The notes: a model not told the origin generated them from the letters alone. A stretch of DNA of 64,000 nt from Podarcis raffonei (GCF_027172205.1 NC_070619.1:1560001-1624000), one strand, 5' to 3'; shown: positions 43,701 to 56,500, counted from the stretch's first letter. A program made the numbers and translations.

Positions 43701-46700
43701 CCAGTAGTGCCTACTCTGACTGGCAGGGGCACTCCAGGCAGTGCTGGCCTGATCCGTGAATATGCAGTGGATCGAAATAGATCAAGATTTCGGTCCTCAT
43801 TATTCTGAAGGAAGGACTGATGGACTAAAAATCTAGGCAGCATCTTCATATTGCACTGCGCCAGCAATCCATCTAGCTCAGTATTACCGACACTGGCTGG
43901 CAGCCGTTCTCCAGGAGTTCCAGGGGACATTCCAGAAATGCCAGGGATTAAACTCATATTCACTCTTTATTTTTTAGTTTTTGTTGATCTGTGTTTTGTT
44001 TGAAAGGAAGTCTGAGACCAAACTCCTCCTGGAAAAGTTGATTTCAGAATAATGAATCCCACAGGATCAGGGACTTTGGAGAGTTTTCTCACCGATGCTC
44101 CAAAACTCCCCCCCCCCTTTTTGGGTAAAAACAGCTAAAAGCAAAGGGACTTTCAGATACTGTACTTTTCGCACCATAACACTCAGTTTCCCCCCCCCCC
44201 TAAAGGTAAAGGGAAATGTGTGTGCGCGTTATGGAGCGAATGCAGGCAGGAGGAACCGCTCTTGCTGGCTGTTCGGCAGCCTCTCTTCCTCCGCTTGGCT
44301 CCCTGAGAAGCCGGCAACAGCTGAGCAACAGCTGAGTGTCGGGAGACAGCCTCTCTTTCTCAGTGTCTGCCTGCTCTATGGCTCTCCCTTACACAAATGT
44401 AAGCGGCTCTTACTCTGCTTTCTTTACAATGAGCCGGAAGGAGGGACAAAGAGGGCATCCCCTTCCGTCCCTCCCCCAGCACCTCACCGGTAAATTCAAA
44501 CAAAGCGGCTTACAAGGCTCATGTCCCTGAGTCTCCTCCTGCTCTTTTTGCTCCGGTTCGAGGCAAGGCAGCTCCACAAATGTGAGTTCCCCCTCTCTCT
44601 TCCTTCCCTCCCTCCCTCCCTCTTCCAACTTCAAAAAATATTGGGGGGACAGCCAGGTAAGCCCCACTCACATACCACAATGGGGGATGGGGGATGACTC
44701 CCTCAAATATTTAATGGGGGGGGGTGAAGGCACCTAGGCCCATAGGAGTTGGCTGCTTTGCCTAGGACAAGTGTGACCTCCCCCCCCCCTTCCTTCATCA
44801 CTGTATTTAAGATACCATACATTACTGACAGTTCCTTTATTCACGTGGTTACAAAACACGGATCCACATGGATCCTCAGGATTTTTGCACTGGGTCACCC
44901 CAAATTCACCATCAGATCACATAGCATGTCCATGGCTACAGCTTGCACCAAAAAAATCACGCACCCACTGTTGCCTGGGGCCGCAGTGGTGCAAAAACAT
45001 GGTTACAAAGCACGGATCCACATGGATCCTCAGGATTTTTCCATTGGGCTACCCCAAACTCACTGTCAGATCACATGTCTGTGGCCACAGCATGAACCAC
45101 AAAAATCATACATCCACTGTTTCGTTTAGAATCTTTTTTTTTTCTTGTTTTCCTCCTCTAAAAACTACATGCGTGTTATGGTTGGGAGCGTGTTATAGAG
45201 CGAAAAATACGGTACATAAAAGCCAAAAGCGTTAGGGAGGCTGTTCTAACTGCAGCACAGACCTGACCATTTTCATTTCCGTGGGCTTGCGTTGGGTAAT
45301 ATTAGTAATGAAAAGAACACTCTATGGCCTTTTAAACTTTGCATGGGGGAGTTTTTGTTTGTTATTATAGTATTGTGTTCTTATATTGCAGATGGAGGGC
45401 GGTATAGAAATCATCATCATCATCATCTTGGAAAGGAGTCGAAATAATAATAATAATAAAAATGCCCATTAGCATCTTAGAGACCAGCTAAGTTTGTTCT
45501 GGGTAGAAGCTTTTGTGCGCATGCACACTTCTTCAGATCCACCTGAGTTGGTCTCTAAGGTGTTACTGGACAATTTTTTATTCCGACTGCATCAGACCAC
45601 CTACCTGAATCTAGACCCTTGGGAAGCAGATGCTCTGCCTTGGAGCTACAGCCGCTCCCCTAAAAAAAGAATAGTATTTGTTTTTCCAGTATCTTAGTAT
45701 TTGCTTCTCCACCCCAGATCTAAGCTTTAGCTGACTTGGGGGGGGTGGCCGTCTGTCCTGGATGCTGGAGCCGGGATTCCTGCATTGCAGCGGGTGGGAC
45801 TAGAGGACCCCAGGGTCCCTTCCAACTCTGCGACCGTGTGGCTTTCTTTTCAAACCTGTCCTCACGCCTTGGGTCTTTGCCCTTCCGCTGCGGATTGTAG
45901 GACCTGGTGAAGCAGGTGATGAGTGCCATCCAGGCGATTGCGGGCAACGACGACGTGAAGGACGCCATCGTCAATGCTGGAGGGACAGACCTCATCGTGC
46001 TGGCCATGACTCGGCACCTCGGCAGCCCTTTGGTGAGTGGGTGTCGGTAGAGGAAGCTGCCATTTATTGGCTGGTCTGTTGCAATTATCCCGCCTCTTCC
46101 TCCAAGCAGCTTAAAGCGGCGTTAGGTCGTTCACCTCTACAGGTGTAACCCTCACGACCACGATGTGAGGGGGTTAGACTGAGAGGCCCCAACCAGCCCA
46201 TCACCTTGTCATGGGGAGTGGGCTTGCACGTTCCTAGAGCCCTTGTGAGCGCAGCCGTCGGGAGTCTCGTACTCCCAGCAGGGTCACCCAAGGCGGTAAG
46301 GTCAAAGGGGAGGAGCTAGACAAAGCATGATCCCAGAAGTCCTCAACGGCAGAACAGGCGGAAGATGACAAGCGGTGTGTGATGACGCCTGTGAAGGTGG
46401 AGGAAGAATCTACCGGTCATCATGATCCTCATGCCATTGGAAGAGAGCCATACTGGGAAGACTGTGCGTTGGTCAGCGTGCACTGATCTACACGCATAAA
46501 ACAAATTCACACACAGGCGTCTTCCAAAAACCTCTCCCAAACCCAAACCCCAAAAGTCCCCTGGGGATCGGCAAATGGTATCGGGGGCAGTGACATCTGG
46601 AAGCCCCTAGTCAAGAACTGGCACATGGGCGGTGGATACAGATTCAGTCGCTCTGAGTCAAGGAATGAGGCAGTTTAGTAGTTTGGCAGCTGTATCCATG

Positions 46701-49700
46701 ACTGAGCAGCCCTATTTAGGATCCACTCTGCTCACCCCAAAAAGGGGGAGGGGCTAAAAAAGGTGCCCTAAACATAGTCTGCCTGCCTTTTTCCCTGACT
46801 GGATTACTGTGCCGAGGTCACCACTCAGCGGTCGTAAAAGACAATTGAAGCGGTGATGTTTTAACTTCAATATTGCATCGCTTCAAGGAACTCAAACTGA
46901 AGCAAGAAAAGGGAGGCTACACTTTCTTCTGGAAAGGTCTGCCTGAACAAGAACGCTGAATACACGGAGTAGGCTTTGCTATCAAAAACGATCTTGTGAA
47001 GCTCTTGTCAGAAGTCCCTAATGACATTAATGAGCGACTTTCAACCCTTCAACTAAAACTCACCCAAAACCATCAGGCTACTATTCTAAGCACTCATGCA
47101 CCAACACTGATTGCTGATGAAGACATTAAATATAATTTTTACTCTCAGCTGGATATCCTCCTGGGTAATTTTAATGCAAGAGTTGGGCAAGATTTTGATC
47201 TGTGGCCTGGGACTATAGGGAAAGAAGGAATTGGCAACAGCAACAGAACAGAATCTGACTTGATGATATGTGCAGCGCACAACCTTGGTATTACCAACAC
47301 ACTCTCGACAAAAAAATAAATTTAAAACATCTTGGAGGCACCCTTGGTCAAACCACTGGCACCGCTCCTTACCAGAGCTATGGCGAGTGCTGATGACTGC
47401 TGGACAGATCACCAGAATTGGCCTCCACAGTAACTTATGGACTCACATATAAAACTGTGTTTATGGAAGACAATCTTACTCGACTACGAGTGATCACGAA
47501 AGAAGAAGAAGAAGAAGAGTCACCCAGTGAGCTTCATGGCCTCATTGGGAGAGGTCTCCTGGGTCCTATACTGACCCTCTAAACCAAAGGTTTTCAACAT
47601 TTTTGAGTCCACGACTCCCTTGACCAACTACATTCTTTCTGCGGCACCCCTGTGGGGCTCACCCCTTTCCTGGTGAACCAGCAGCCCCTCATCCCTTTTT
47701 GAGCACTTTCCCTTGTTGTGTGTTCCCTCAGCCTCCTCCCCTCTCCCCTCTTCTTGGGAGTCCTCTAGGCAGCCACTGCTGACACCCCTGGTCTCTGAGC
47801 TGCCCCCCGCTGCCCCAAAGAGAGATGCCTCCCAGAGGCCCCTTTCCCCTGGGAAGCCTATGGCTGGGCTGCTGCAACAAACAGCTGTGCAAGCCTTTGG
47901 GAGGCAGAGGGGCAAGAGGGCATCAGAGGAGGGAGGGAAGGAAAGAGCGACAGGGGCCAGTGCTGCCTGCTGCACCCCTGATCATCCTTCAAGGCACCCC
48001 AGGGTGCCACGGCATACTGGTTGAAAACCACTGCTTTAACCACTACACCACATTGGCTCTCCTTGGTTGCTCCCAGTTCCTTTGCTGTTCTTGAACCCCC
48101 TCCCTCATCTTTTGCCCCCCTCCCCTGGATCAGCCCCCTCCAGAAGAAAGAGGGTGTGTGCACGCTCTGCCCTGTTCCAAGGGATCATAGAATTGTAGAG
48201 TTGGAAGGGGCGGGATGCATATTTAATAAACAAATAAATGTTACACTATATTAAAAGCAGTTGAAAAGAACTTAAACTTGCAGAAATAATATTACTGTAC
48301 GATAAAATGCAAGAGTGGCGTCAAGCTTGCTGTATAATAAAAATGCAAGTGTGTCGTCAGTCGGTTGAACACGGCTGCCTGCGTTTCCGCCCTCAGGTGT
48401 GTGAGCAGAGTTGTGCGGCCTTGTGCATGCTGGCGCTGCGGAAGCCCGAGAACTGCCGGGTCATCATGGAAGGGGGCGGGGCCTTGGCAGCGCTGCAGGC
48501 CATGAAGATGCACCCCAAGGAAGCTGGCGTGCAGGTAACAATTTTGCACTGTGAGAGACAGGAGTCGCTCTTTCACCCACCCTCTGCCCTGGCGTAACCA
48601 CAATTACCTCTGAAGGTATCAAGCCTGCTTTCCCACAAGGGTATAAAATGGGCTGCATCTGGTGTTGGAACTACTGTTTCTGGGGGACGGGGCAGGCAGG
48701 TGTGGGGGACTCCCTGGTCCTGAATGGGGCAACCGTGCCCCCGAAGGACCAGGTGCGCAGCCTGGGAGTCATTTTGGACTCACAGGTGTCCATGCAGGTC
48801 AATCCTGCATCCAGGGCAGCTGTTTATTAGCTCCACCTGAGACCCTCCCTGCCCACAGACTGTTTCATCAGAGTGGCACATGCTCAAGTTATCTACTGCT
48901 TGGACTACTGCAATGCACTGTATGTGGGGCTACCTTTGAAGGTGACCCGGAAACTACAACTAATCCAGAATGTGGCAGCTAGACTGGTGACGGGAAGTGG
49001 CCACCGAGGTCATATTACACCTGTCCTGAAAGACCTACATTGGCTCCCAGTACGTTTCCGAGCACAATTCAAAGTGTTGCTGCTGACCTTGAAAGCCCTA
49101 AACGGCCTCAGCACAGGGAACCAGGCAAAGGGCCTTCTTGGTGGTGGCACCCTCCCATCAGACGTCAAGGAGATAAACAACTATCTGACTTAGGCAGCCC
49201 TGTACTGGGAAGCTTTTTATGTTTAACGTTCTATTGTGTTTTTATGTGTGTTGGAAGCCACCCAAAATGACTGGGGAAACCCAGCCAGAGAGGCGGGCAT
49301 AAATAATAAAATTGTTACTATTAGTAGTATTAGTCCTACTCAGAGAATGCCTACTGAAAATAACACAAACATCTTAACACCATATTGGAAAACCACACAA
49401 TGAATCCCTAGAGTGCAATATTAGATACCTTTTTTAACACACTGTTGATTTTATTGGTATTGCGAACATTATAATTTCTTAAATAATGTACGTTTTCATT
49501 AAGTGTAAACCACTTAGGAAGTGTATCAATGTTGTTTAAGGTGCCCTATATTTTGGAGAGCTGTTTCTCTCCTCGCCCTTACATTTGGACATCTCTTAAG
49601 GTACCATAGACAACGTCTGCATGATGGTTTCTGAGATCAAGGAGCAGTTTCTGCCTGCGTAGGGGTACAAGTTTTGACTCAAGGTGGCGAGCAGAACCTT

Positions 49701-50121
49701 TCAAAATGGTGCTGATTTTATTCAAAAATTGCATAGTGGTCCTTGAGATCAAGGCGCAGGTTTCATTCGGATGCGACATTTTGAATGATTTTGAATCGAA
49801 ATGGCACTGATATTTTTGTTGTTGCTTCTCAGAGTTCCCAGGCGACGCTGGGCGCTTTCTTCTGCTAACGAAGTGAATCGTTTGCCATTTTTCTCTTTCT
49901 CCGTCCAGAAACAAGCCTGCATGCTGATCCGCAACCTCGTCTCCCACACTCGGGATTTCTCCCAGCTCATTCTGGAAATGGGCGCTGAGGACTTGATCGC
50001 CGAGGCCCGGGCCACCCACCGGACGTGCGAGGACGTGGCCAAGGCCGCCTTGAGGGACCTGGGCTGCCAGGTGGAGCTGAGGGAGCTCTGGACGGGCCAG
50101 AAGGGCAGCCTGGCGCGCTGA
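40712..50121 (+). CDS. ARMC6: ARMC6, armadillo repeat-containing protein 6, complete coding region in seven exons
   Basis: Coding exons read by eye are 40712-40832 (the exon itself starts at 40706), 40963-41045, 41966-42536, 43505-43650, 45901-46032, 48397-48534 and 49909-50121. All introns are GT-AG. The lengths sum to 1404 nt, that is 467 codons and a TGA at 50119-50121, close to human ARMC6 (about 476-501 residues). The start ATG is the first in the exon after the acceptor and opens [20 protein letters not shown] joins [11 protein letters not shown] across the first coding intron, as in mammalian ARMC6. The long third coding exon and those after it encode the helical armadillo-type region, for example [13 protein letters not shown] and [14 protein letters not shown]. 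The family is thought to act by protein binding, but its molecular role is poorly known. The start lies in a CpG-island context shared head to head with gene X. A partial inverted copy sits at 209-2040. I see no frame break. Confidence 0.93.
41188..41374. mobile_element. TA-flanked Tigger-like miniature DNA transposon, right arm
   Basis: Inverted copy of 1371-1557, TA at 41186-41187 and 41375-41376. Confidence 0.6.
42868..43325 (+). mobile_element. L2/CR1-group LINE 3' end in ARMC6 intron
   Basis: It reads [18 protein letters not shown] and continues through the GTGGAACGCCCTCCCATCAG block to a tail of AATAATAAATTCTTATTC. The same tail type recurs at 48650, 53915 and 55530. The first 90 bases are an out-of-place 5' fragment of the same family. 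Confidence 0.65.
44160..45212. mobile_element. TA-flanked palindromic DNA transposon, relative of 27834-29745
   Basis: Ends CTGTACTTTTCGCACCATAA and the inverse of CCGTATTTTTCGCTCTATAA lie next to TA (44158-44159, 45213-45214). Inside, a block with CACGGATCCACATGGATCCT occurs twice, about 150 bases apart. It lies in an ARMC6 intron. Confidence 0.7.
45462..45650 (+). repeat. Penelope-like 3' fragments and SINE piece in ARMC6 intron
   Basis: GTGCGCATGCACACTTCTTC and GGTCTCTAAGGTG occur in the Penelope-like 3' end; AGATGCTCTGCCTTGGAGCT resembles a reversed tRNA-type SINE. Confidence 0.4.
45738..45840 (+). mobile_element. CR1 LINE 3' tail
   Basis: GATTCCTGCATTGCAGCGGG and CCCTTCCAACTCTG; it lies 60 bases before an ARMC6 exon. 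Confidence 0.6.
46165..47520 (+). mobile_element. Endonuclease-type LINE fossil with both ends but a short middle
   Basis: The frame at 46996-47319 reads [32 protein letters not shown] and LGITNTL, the C-terminal motifs of an apurinic-type endonuclease. The 5' part looks like an untranslated leader, and the end is a GAA repeat tail. The reverse transcriptase is missing. The clade is not fixed. Confidence 0.55.
47583..48035. mobile_element. hAT-like non-autonomous element in ARMC6 intron
   Basis: The left end reads AAGGTTTTCAACATTTT and the right end the inverse of CAGTGGTTTTCAACCAGTAT. No transposase frame. Confidence 0.45.
48650..49320 (+). mobile_element. L2/CR1-group LINE 3' part in ARMC6 intron
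   Basis: It reads [14 protein letters not shown], then [16 protein letters not shown], then [20 protein letters not shown] in adjoining frames, the end of a CR1/L2-type reverse transcriptase, and finishes in an AATAATAAAATTGTTACTAT tail. Confidence 0.7.
49321..49908. other. ARMC6 last intron, nothing recognised
   Basis: AT-rich at first, then a stretch with no known element up to the last exon. Confidence 0.35.
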
Positions 50122-50196
50122 CACCCAGAGACGCCGGGAAACGGGGGGTTGGAAGCGGTGGGGATGAGCGGAGAGCAAGATGGACTTGCAGACGGG

Positions 50197-50202
50197 AATA
50201 AA
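50197..50202 (+). terminator. ARMC6 poly(A) signal
   Basis: AATAAA lies 76 bases after the ARMC6 stop codon, giving a short 3' untranslated region. Confidence 0.75.
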
Positions 50203-50749
50203 CGCAGCCCAAGGGAGAAGGAGGGTGTTGGCCTTGGGTGCCATTAGCTGCACAGGCCCCGGAAATTCACCGGTGCGCCGCCATTTACTTTTCTGAGCCA
50301 AGTCTTCTGTGCGGTCCTGGTTGTTATTTTAAATATCTGCCGCTTCATGAACTTGACTGGCTGACCCTAGAAAATGGAGTGGCGCCTTTGCAACACTTTG
50401 GGGCACCTGCGGAGAAAGCTTTCCTTTCTATAAAAGTGGCCAAGAGCAAAAAGCAGCAACAATGGTGCGGGGGGGGGGGGAGAAGGCTGGCCGGCCGCTT
50501 GTTCCATTTACAGCTGTATTTTGGCCCTACCCTGGCTCTCCATATCGCCAGGGCAGGGCTGGGCCTGGCAGGCTTCTCCAGCTTCAATTAGGCAACCACT
50601 GCTCCCTGCTGTCCTCCATTCTTCTTCCAGATGTGCCATCCTCTGGCCCTTGGCCGTTCTTTTTCCTCGTGTCATCATGCTGCCGGCTTAAAACAATCAT
50701 GTGCCTGTCTCATTATTGTTCTCTACAGTTCTCCTCTTTGGTCTCATGA
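50203..50749. other. Downstream of ARMC6, nothing recognised
   Basis: No element identified. Confidence 0.3.
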
Positions 50750-50972
50750 TAGTTACAAGGAAGGAGATTCCAACTAAACATTAGGAGTAACTTTCTGTTG
50801 TTGGCAAGATCCGTTCGACAGTGGAATGGTCTCCTTTGGGAGGTTGCAGACTCTCCTTCCTTGGAAGTTTGGAAGCAGAGCTTGGATTGCCATCAGCTGA
50901 GATTCCGGCATTGCAGAAAGTTGGACTAGAGGACCAGGGAATCTCTTCCAACTCAACCATTCTCATTCTAGT
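50750..50972 (+). mobile_element. CR1 LINE 3' end
   Basis: It includes CTAAACATTAGGAGTAACTT, CCTTCCTTGGAAGTTTGGA and AAGTTGGACTAGAGGACCAG with an AACCATTCTCATTCT end. Confidence 0.65.
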
Positions 50973-51233
50973 TGGATAAAAGCTGGCTCTCTCATATCCT
51001 CCGTTTCTTTCTTTCTTTTTTTAAAGTCAAGTTTTCAGCCTTTATGAGTGCTAAGAGATGCTTGGGAGAATCTCTCAGAAGCTGGAGCAGATTGCTGGCA
51101 TTTGGGGCTTGGGTCTCAAAGCATGTTTCCAAGAACAGACCCTCCACGTATCCCTTTTTTCCAGGGACAGTGCCAGATTTACAAAGCCGTCCCGGTTTCT
51201 GATTATCCCAGAATGTCCTGCTTTTCCTTAGGA

Positions 51234-51486
51234 CAGGGGTCAGCAACCTTTTTCAGCAGGGGGCTGGTCCACTGTCCCTCAGACCTTGTGGGGGGGCCGG
51301 GCTATATTTTGGAAGGGAAAAAATGAACGAATTCCTATGCCCCACAAATAATCCAGATATGTGTTTTAAATAAAAGGGCACATTCTACTCATGTAAAAAC
51401 ACGCTGATTCCCGCTGAATCGCGGGCCAGATTTAGAAGGCGATTGGGCCGGATCCGGCCCCCCGGACCTTAGTTTGCCTACCCATG
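51234..51486. mobile_element. Non-autonomous hAT element with perfect 8-bp target duplication
   Basis: It starts CAGGGGTCAGCAACC and ends TTTGCCTACCCATG. CCTTAGGA occurs exactly on both sides (51226-51233, 51487-51494), as hAT transposases make. No coding capacity. Confidence 0.85.
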
Positions 51487-51892
51487 CCTTAGGATGGATG
51501 TTCTTATTTTCATGAGAGAAATGTTGGAGGGTATGATGTAAGCAGGGAGCAGCGTGAAGGATAAAAGATGCACGTTCTTTCTGAAGAAGCTTGTTTGGCA
51601 GAGACAGGGAGGAGCTCTCTAGATGTCACGGGACTCCGGCTTCCCTCAGCCCAGCCGGCATTGCAGACAGGCGGGAGTGATGGGAGACGGAATCCAGCAA
51701 CACCCAGACTCTGCAGGTTTTCCTTCCCTGGTCCTAAGAGGAGACATTCTCTACTGGCTGCACGAGGAAGGAAAATGTCTCTAATCAGAAGACGCATGCC
51801 CTTCCAAGAGCAGGGAATGCCTCTTACAGCTGGGAGGGGGAACCTCCGGAGCCCCATCAAAAGTTCCTCCAGCCAGTGGTCTGAGATGATGT

Positions 51893-52170
51893 GTGTGTGT
51901 GTGTGTGTGTGTGGCATCCGCCTGTCTCAAGAGACAATGGAGTGCGCCTCCAGGGGTGAATTGCTGTGTTGGCAGCACCCAATTGACCTCCCTGGGGGAG
52001 CAAGACCCCCCCTCTCGGCCTCACTGAGGGGTCCAAAGGAAATCAGGGCAAGACGATTGGCACCAGCTGGGCTGCAGGAGTTGCCAGAAGGAGGCGGACA
52101 AGGCGCCCCCCAACCGCCTTAGGGACTCCACTCTGGATTTGCGTAGGGCTCGCTCCTGAGCCTTTTCTCT
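51893..52170 (-). mobile_element. LINE 3' end, reversed relative of 25230-25595, next to a GT microsatellite
   Basis: The reverse strand reads ATTGTCTCTTGAGACAGGCG, as the 25.5-kb copy does. A (GT)n run lies at 51891-51912. Confidence 0.4.
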
Positions 52171-52269
52171 CTCAGAGATGTCCCACAAGGCAGAGTTTTC
52201 TTCTAGACAGACTCCCGTCCCAGGAGCCTGGCTTCACATGCAGGGGAAGCCCCTGACTCACAGAGGGTT

Positions 52270-52500
52270 TGAGACCCCTTGGCTCCCCTCACCCGATTTA
52301 GCCAGCCAATCGAAGCTGCTCCCAGGATTGTGGCCGCTGTCGCCTGCTGGCAGCTTCTAGGAGCTGCAGGTGAGAGTTGGGTGCAGGTGGGGACCAAAGG
52401 TGGACAAACGACCCCAGAAGGAGCACAACATGACCCCCCCCCACAGAGGTACCACCCCTCCCCAACCACCCCATCATTATCTGAAGGGTTGCAGGCACCC
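52270..52500 (+). mobile_element. Short retrovirus-like pol fossil
   Basis: A third, more diverged copy of the fragment seen in the arms. It is a broken fossil. Confidence 0.25.
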
Positions 52501-52639
52501 CACCCACTGGGCTATGTAAAGCTGTCATGTGAGTGTGCACACACACACACAACCTACAATCCTTGTTTTGTCTAGCTCTGTCCTTGCTGTCAAAAGCTGC
52601 CTTGGGTTTTGGCTACAGCTCTTTCCTCCGTCTCCCCTG

Positions 52640-52700
52640 GAGATTGAACCGGTGGCCTTCTGCGTACATAGCAAATGTTCCACTACTGAGCTAGGTCTTG
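52640..52700 (-). repeat. tRNA-derived SINE fragment
   Basis: GGAGATTGAACCGGTGGCCT and CCACTACTGAGCTAGG are the reversed B and A box regions. Confidence 0.5.
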
Positions 52701-53235
52701 CTTAAGGAGAGCCAAAAGTTGCTTCCCAGAAGCTTCCAGGTTCATTCCAACTGGCTGCGAGGTGACACTCCCCCCGAAAGGGTTGTTCATTCAATAGTAG
52801 CACTGTGTACGCAACGGCCTAAGTAGATCCCGATGGATCAGGACAAGCAAGGCTCTCCACCTGCGATCCCAGCAACTGGCATCTAGGAGCTTTCTGCCTC
52901 CAGCAGAGGAGGAGGGAGAGCAGGGGTGCGTTTCAGCCTTGAAGGGAGAGATGCCAAGCGGCAGAGGTGAGTCAGGCTGGTGAAGGAGCCAGGATGTCTC
53001 CCCTTTCCCCTGGTCTCCCAGCACTAGAAGAGGTATGAAGAGGGAGAGGCAGGCGCAGCGGCAGAGTCTCAGCTTCCCATGGGAGACGGAGACGATGGGC
53101 AGCTGTGGGAAGTGGCCACCTTTAGTCTCTGCCTCCTTGGGGCAAGATCGGCCGAGAAGAATTGCTGGGCTCATTGGGCCTGGCACCCTTGAGCAAGCCG
53201 TTTCTTTCAATAAACAGTTCACTTACTCCGCACGG
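52701..53235. other. Between ARMC6 and gene X, nothing recognised
   Basis: No element or exon seen. Confidence 0.3.
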
Positions 53236-53241
53236 TTTATT
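53236..53241 (-). terminator. Poly(A) signal candidate for gene X
   Basis: AATAAA on the minus strand lies about 310 bases past the gene X stop codon. Confidence 0.4.
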
Positions 53242-53552
53242 GCTGGCTGGCTCCTTGAGCACAACCCTCCTCCCGTGCCGTGAAAATCCTAAATCGCTCC
53301 CCATAGTACCTCCCCAGAGTGGCGGAGGCCAGGTCTGTACACTGGAAGAGGAGTAGTATAAAGAGGGTTACAGTCGCAGGGTCATCCCAGCCAGTGCTCC
53401 AACCACCCGTGGTGCCCATGTGGCAATGTGAAAGGACTCTCATGTTTTGGTTCTGTGTTGTGAGCCAAGAAGAAAGTGGGAATTTTAATGGAAATGGTTG
53501 GCTTCTGCAAAATACCCTGCAACACACCCCAACCGGGCCCCCAAGGTCTGAG

Positions 53553-56500
53553 TCACATCGACTGGGGGTGGATGCGACCGCGGTACTGGGCAATCCACCG
53601 CCCCAGCCGCCTGGCCAGCGGCCTCCCCACTTGCGCCCCGCTGCTGGTACTGGGTTGTGGTGGAGGCTGTGGCGATGGCGCTTTCCTGAAGATCTTCCGG
53701 ACCCAGGAGACCAGGAATTGGAGGCTGAGGCGTGAGGGGGTCGTGCGGGGCTCTGAGGGGTTCTTGTGAGTCTCCTTGACTGAGGGGCGACTCTCAGCAG
53801 AAGGGCACTGCTGGGGACTTGCTCTTCCTCCTTCCGTCTCTAGCCTGACCTGCGAGAAAAGCAAACAAGTTAGCTCCAGCCCAAGGGATTCTGGGAAACT
53901 GGTTACTATTCAGATGGTCCTGGGTAGGGTAACTGCACCCCCAAAGGAGCAGGTGCACAGCCTGGGGGTCATTTTGGACTCTCATCTGTCCAAGGAGGCG
54001 CAGGTCAATTCTGTGTCCAGGGCTACTAGCTCCATCTGAGACCCTCCCTGCCTGCTTCCTGTCTCGCCAGAGCGGTCCATGCCCTGGTTATTTCCTGCTT
54101 GGACTACTGCAATGCGCTCTCCCTGGGGCTGCCTTTGAAGGTGACTTGGAAACACCTCGAATGTGGCAACTAGGCTAGTGACTGGGACCACATAACACCA
54201 GTCCTGAAAGAAATACACTGGCTCCCAGTACGTTTCCACACACAATTCAAAGGCCTGGTGCTGACCTTTCAAGCCCTAAACGGCCTCGGCCCTGTATGCC
54301 CGAAGCAGCATCTCCCCATCGTTCAGGCCAGCCACTGAGGTCCAGCTCTGAGGGTCTTCTGCTGGTTCCCTCCCTGCGAGAAGTGAGGTTACAGGGAACC
54401 AGGCACAGAGCCTTCTTGGTAGTGGCACCCAGCCCGTCAGATGTCAAGGAAATAAACATCTACCTGACTTTCAGAAGACATCTGACGGCAGTCCTGTATA
54501 GGGAAGTGTTTAATGTTTGACGTTTTCTGACGTTTTCATATGTGTTGAGAGCCACCTACTCAGATGGGCGGCCTCTACATAATCAATTATTACGATGCCT
54601 GGCTTGAGGTCAGGAGGGCCTGTGGCTGGGCTGCTGCAGAACTGCAGAGGCCTCCTTATTGTGGAGGGTTGCAGGGGCTTCCCCTCCCTGTGCCAGCTGC
54701 GACCTCACCAGCCAGCCAGCGCAGAGGGCACCTTTCCAATTTTGAGAGAGCCAAGAGGGCCGGTGGGAGGCTCCAGCTGGGGAGCCCCTCCCTGAGGGAG
54801 ACCCCCGAGGAGGCAGGCCCAGAGCCAGGGGACTGGTGGTGGGGCCCCGAGGAGGAGAGGTCAGAGGAATGAGAGGAGGAGCCGGACGCTGACGGGGCAG
54901 CAGGGTTTAGGGAGCAGGGAGAGCCTGCGACAGGGAGCAGTTCAGAAGAGTCTCCCTTTCCGGCTGCCCCAAGCTCCCCTGCCCTCGGTCTCTGAGGATG
55001 CACAGAGAAATGGAAAGGGATGGACTGTGCGCAGACACAGTTTGAGACTCCTTGGGAAACATCTGGGAGAGGAGGAGCCTTAGAGAGCTGGAAGGCAGGG
55101 ACCTTCAGTCCTGGCAATGGCTCCACAGGGGCAAGACCTGCTGTTAAGGCTTGCTGAGACCACTAGGCTGAGTTGTCCGTTCATTTCCCTGAGTGAAGAG
55201 TCAGTTTCACTGACACAGAGCCTTGCTCGCCTGCGCATGACCCCAGGGCTCTGGAAGGAGCTGCAGGGAGCAGGAGATCTCTGAGGATCCACACAGCTCA
55301 GGTGTGGCGAACTAACAGCTGCTCCCACAAGGCACCTGCACACCTGGGGGCGACCTTGGACCTCGTCCCCTGCAAAGCCACGCCACTCGACCGCTGCGCC
55401 ACAAGCCCTGCTGCAGTGCCCCTTTTTCCCAGGGAGAGACCCAGATTTACAGAAGCCGCCCCGGTTTTCTATGTGATCCCTGAATGTCCCACTTTTCCTT
55501 AGGACGTCCTGTTTTCATCGGGGAAATGCATTGGGTCATGTGAACCCCGAGCAAAGGAGATAAGCAACTTTACAACCTTTCGAGGACATCTGAAGGCAGC
55601 CCTGCAGAGGGAAGATTTCAATGCTCTTTATACATGCTGGAAGCTGTCTAGAGTGGCTGGGGCAACCCAGTTAGAGGTACAGGGTATAAATAATAAAATT
55701 ATTATTATTGAATCATACGTCCCTATTTCCATTGGATTAAATTTGGAGGGTATGCTTGCTGGGCACCTCCCAAAATTTGAACTCACATCGCGCCCCACCT
55801 GCTCTGGGTTGGGGGGCAGGGAGCGCTGGTCTTGCATCCTCACCTTCAGCCCCCCTTCTGTGGCCTGCTCCTTCTCCGGGGCCCCTCGGTTTTTCCTCTT
55901 TTGAGGGCACTTCCTGCTCACACTGGCCGCTGGCAGGGGCGATGGGGGGCTGGGATGGGCTCCCTGCCCCTTTGTGGGGGGGATCTTCTTCCTGCCCGCT
56001 CGGGGGCCCCCACTCTCTCTGTCCTCGGGGCGCCCGGGGGGCTGGTAGCGGGGGAACTCCTCGTAGGTCCGGTAGCAGGGGAAGTAGCCTGTGGAGGCGC
56101 AGGAGTCGCCCAGGAGCGTTGCCTCGTCATCGGCCAGGTAGTAAGCCTCGTGATCCGCTGTGGCCCTTTCAGGTTGGTCTGGCTTAGCATTGTCATAAGG
56201 AAGGACCTTGAATTTTTCAAAGAAGAAAGAAAACAAGGCTGCAATCTAATGAAGTGAAACTGCGTTGCACTGGAGTGTTATATCTGTAGGATTGCAGGGT
56301 TGGCTTGGGTGAATTGAGACCCTCCAAGACTCCCTATTTTCCCAGGACACTCCCGGATTTACAGAAGCCGTCCCAGTTCCTGATTTGCTCCCAGAACAGA
56401 ACGCCCCGCTTTTCCTGAGGTTTCATGATTTTTGACCTGGCAATATATTGCAAATCATGAGATGCGTGTTCGTGTGCTATGCAAAAATCCCAGCCTGGGA

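Noticed and set aside
46160-47412. Reading the endonuclease-like frame at 47 kb as a host gene
   Set aside because: The DFNARVG and ITNT motifs with the GAA tail mark a LINE remnant in an ARMC6 intron.
52640-52700. tRNA-like boxes suggesting a tRNA gene
   Set aside because: Only parts of the boxes are present and the context is that of a SINE; no cloverleaf can be closed.
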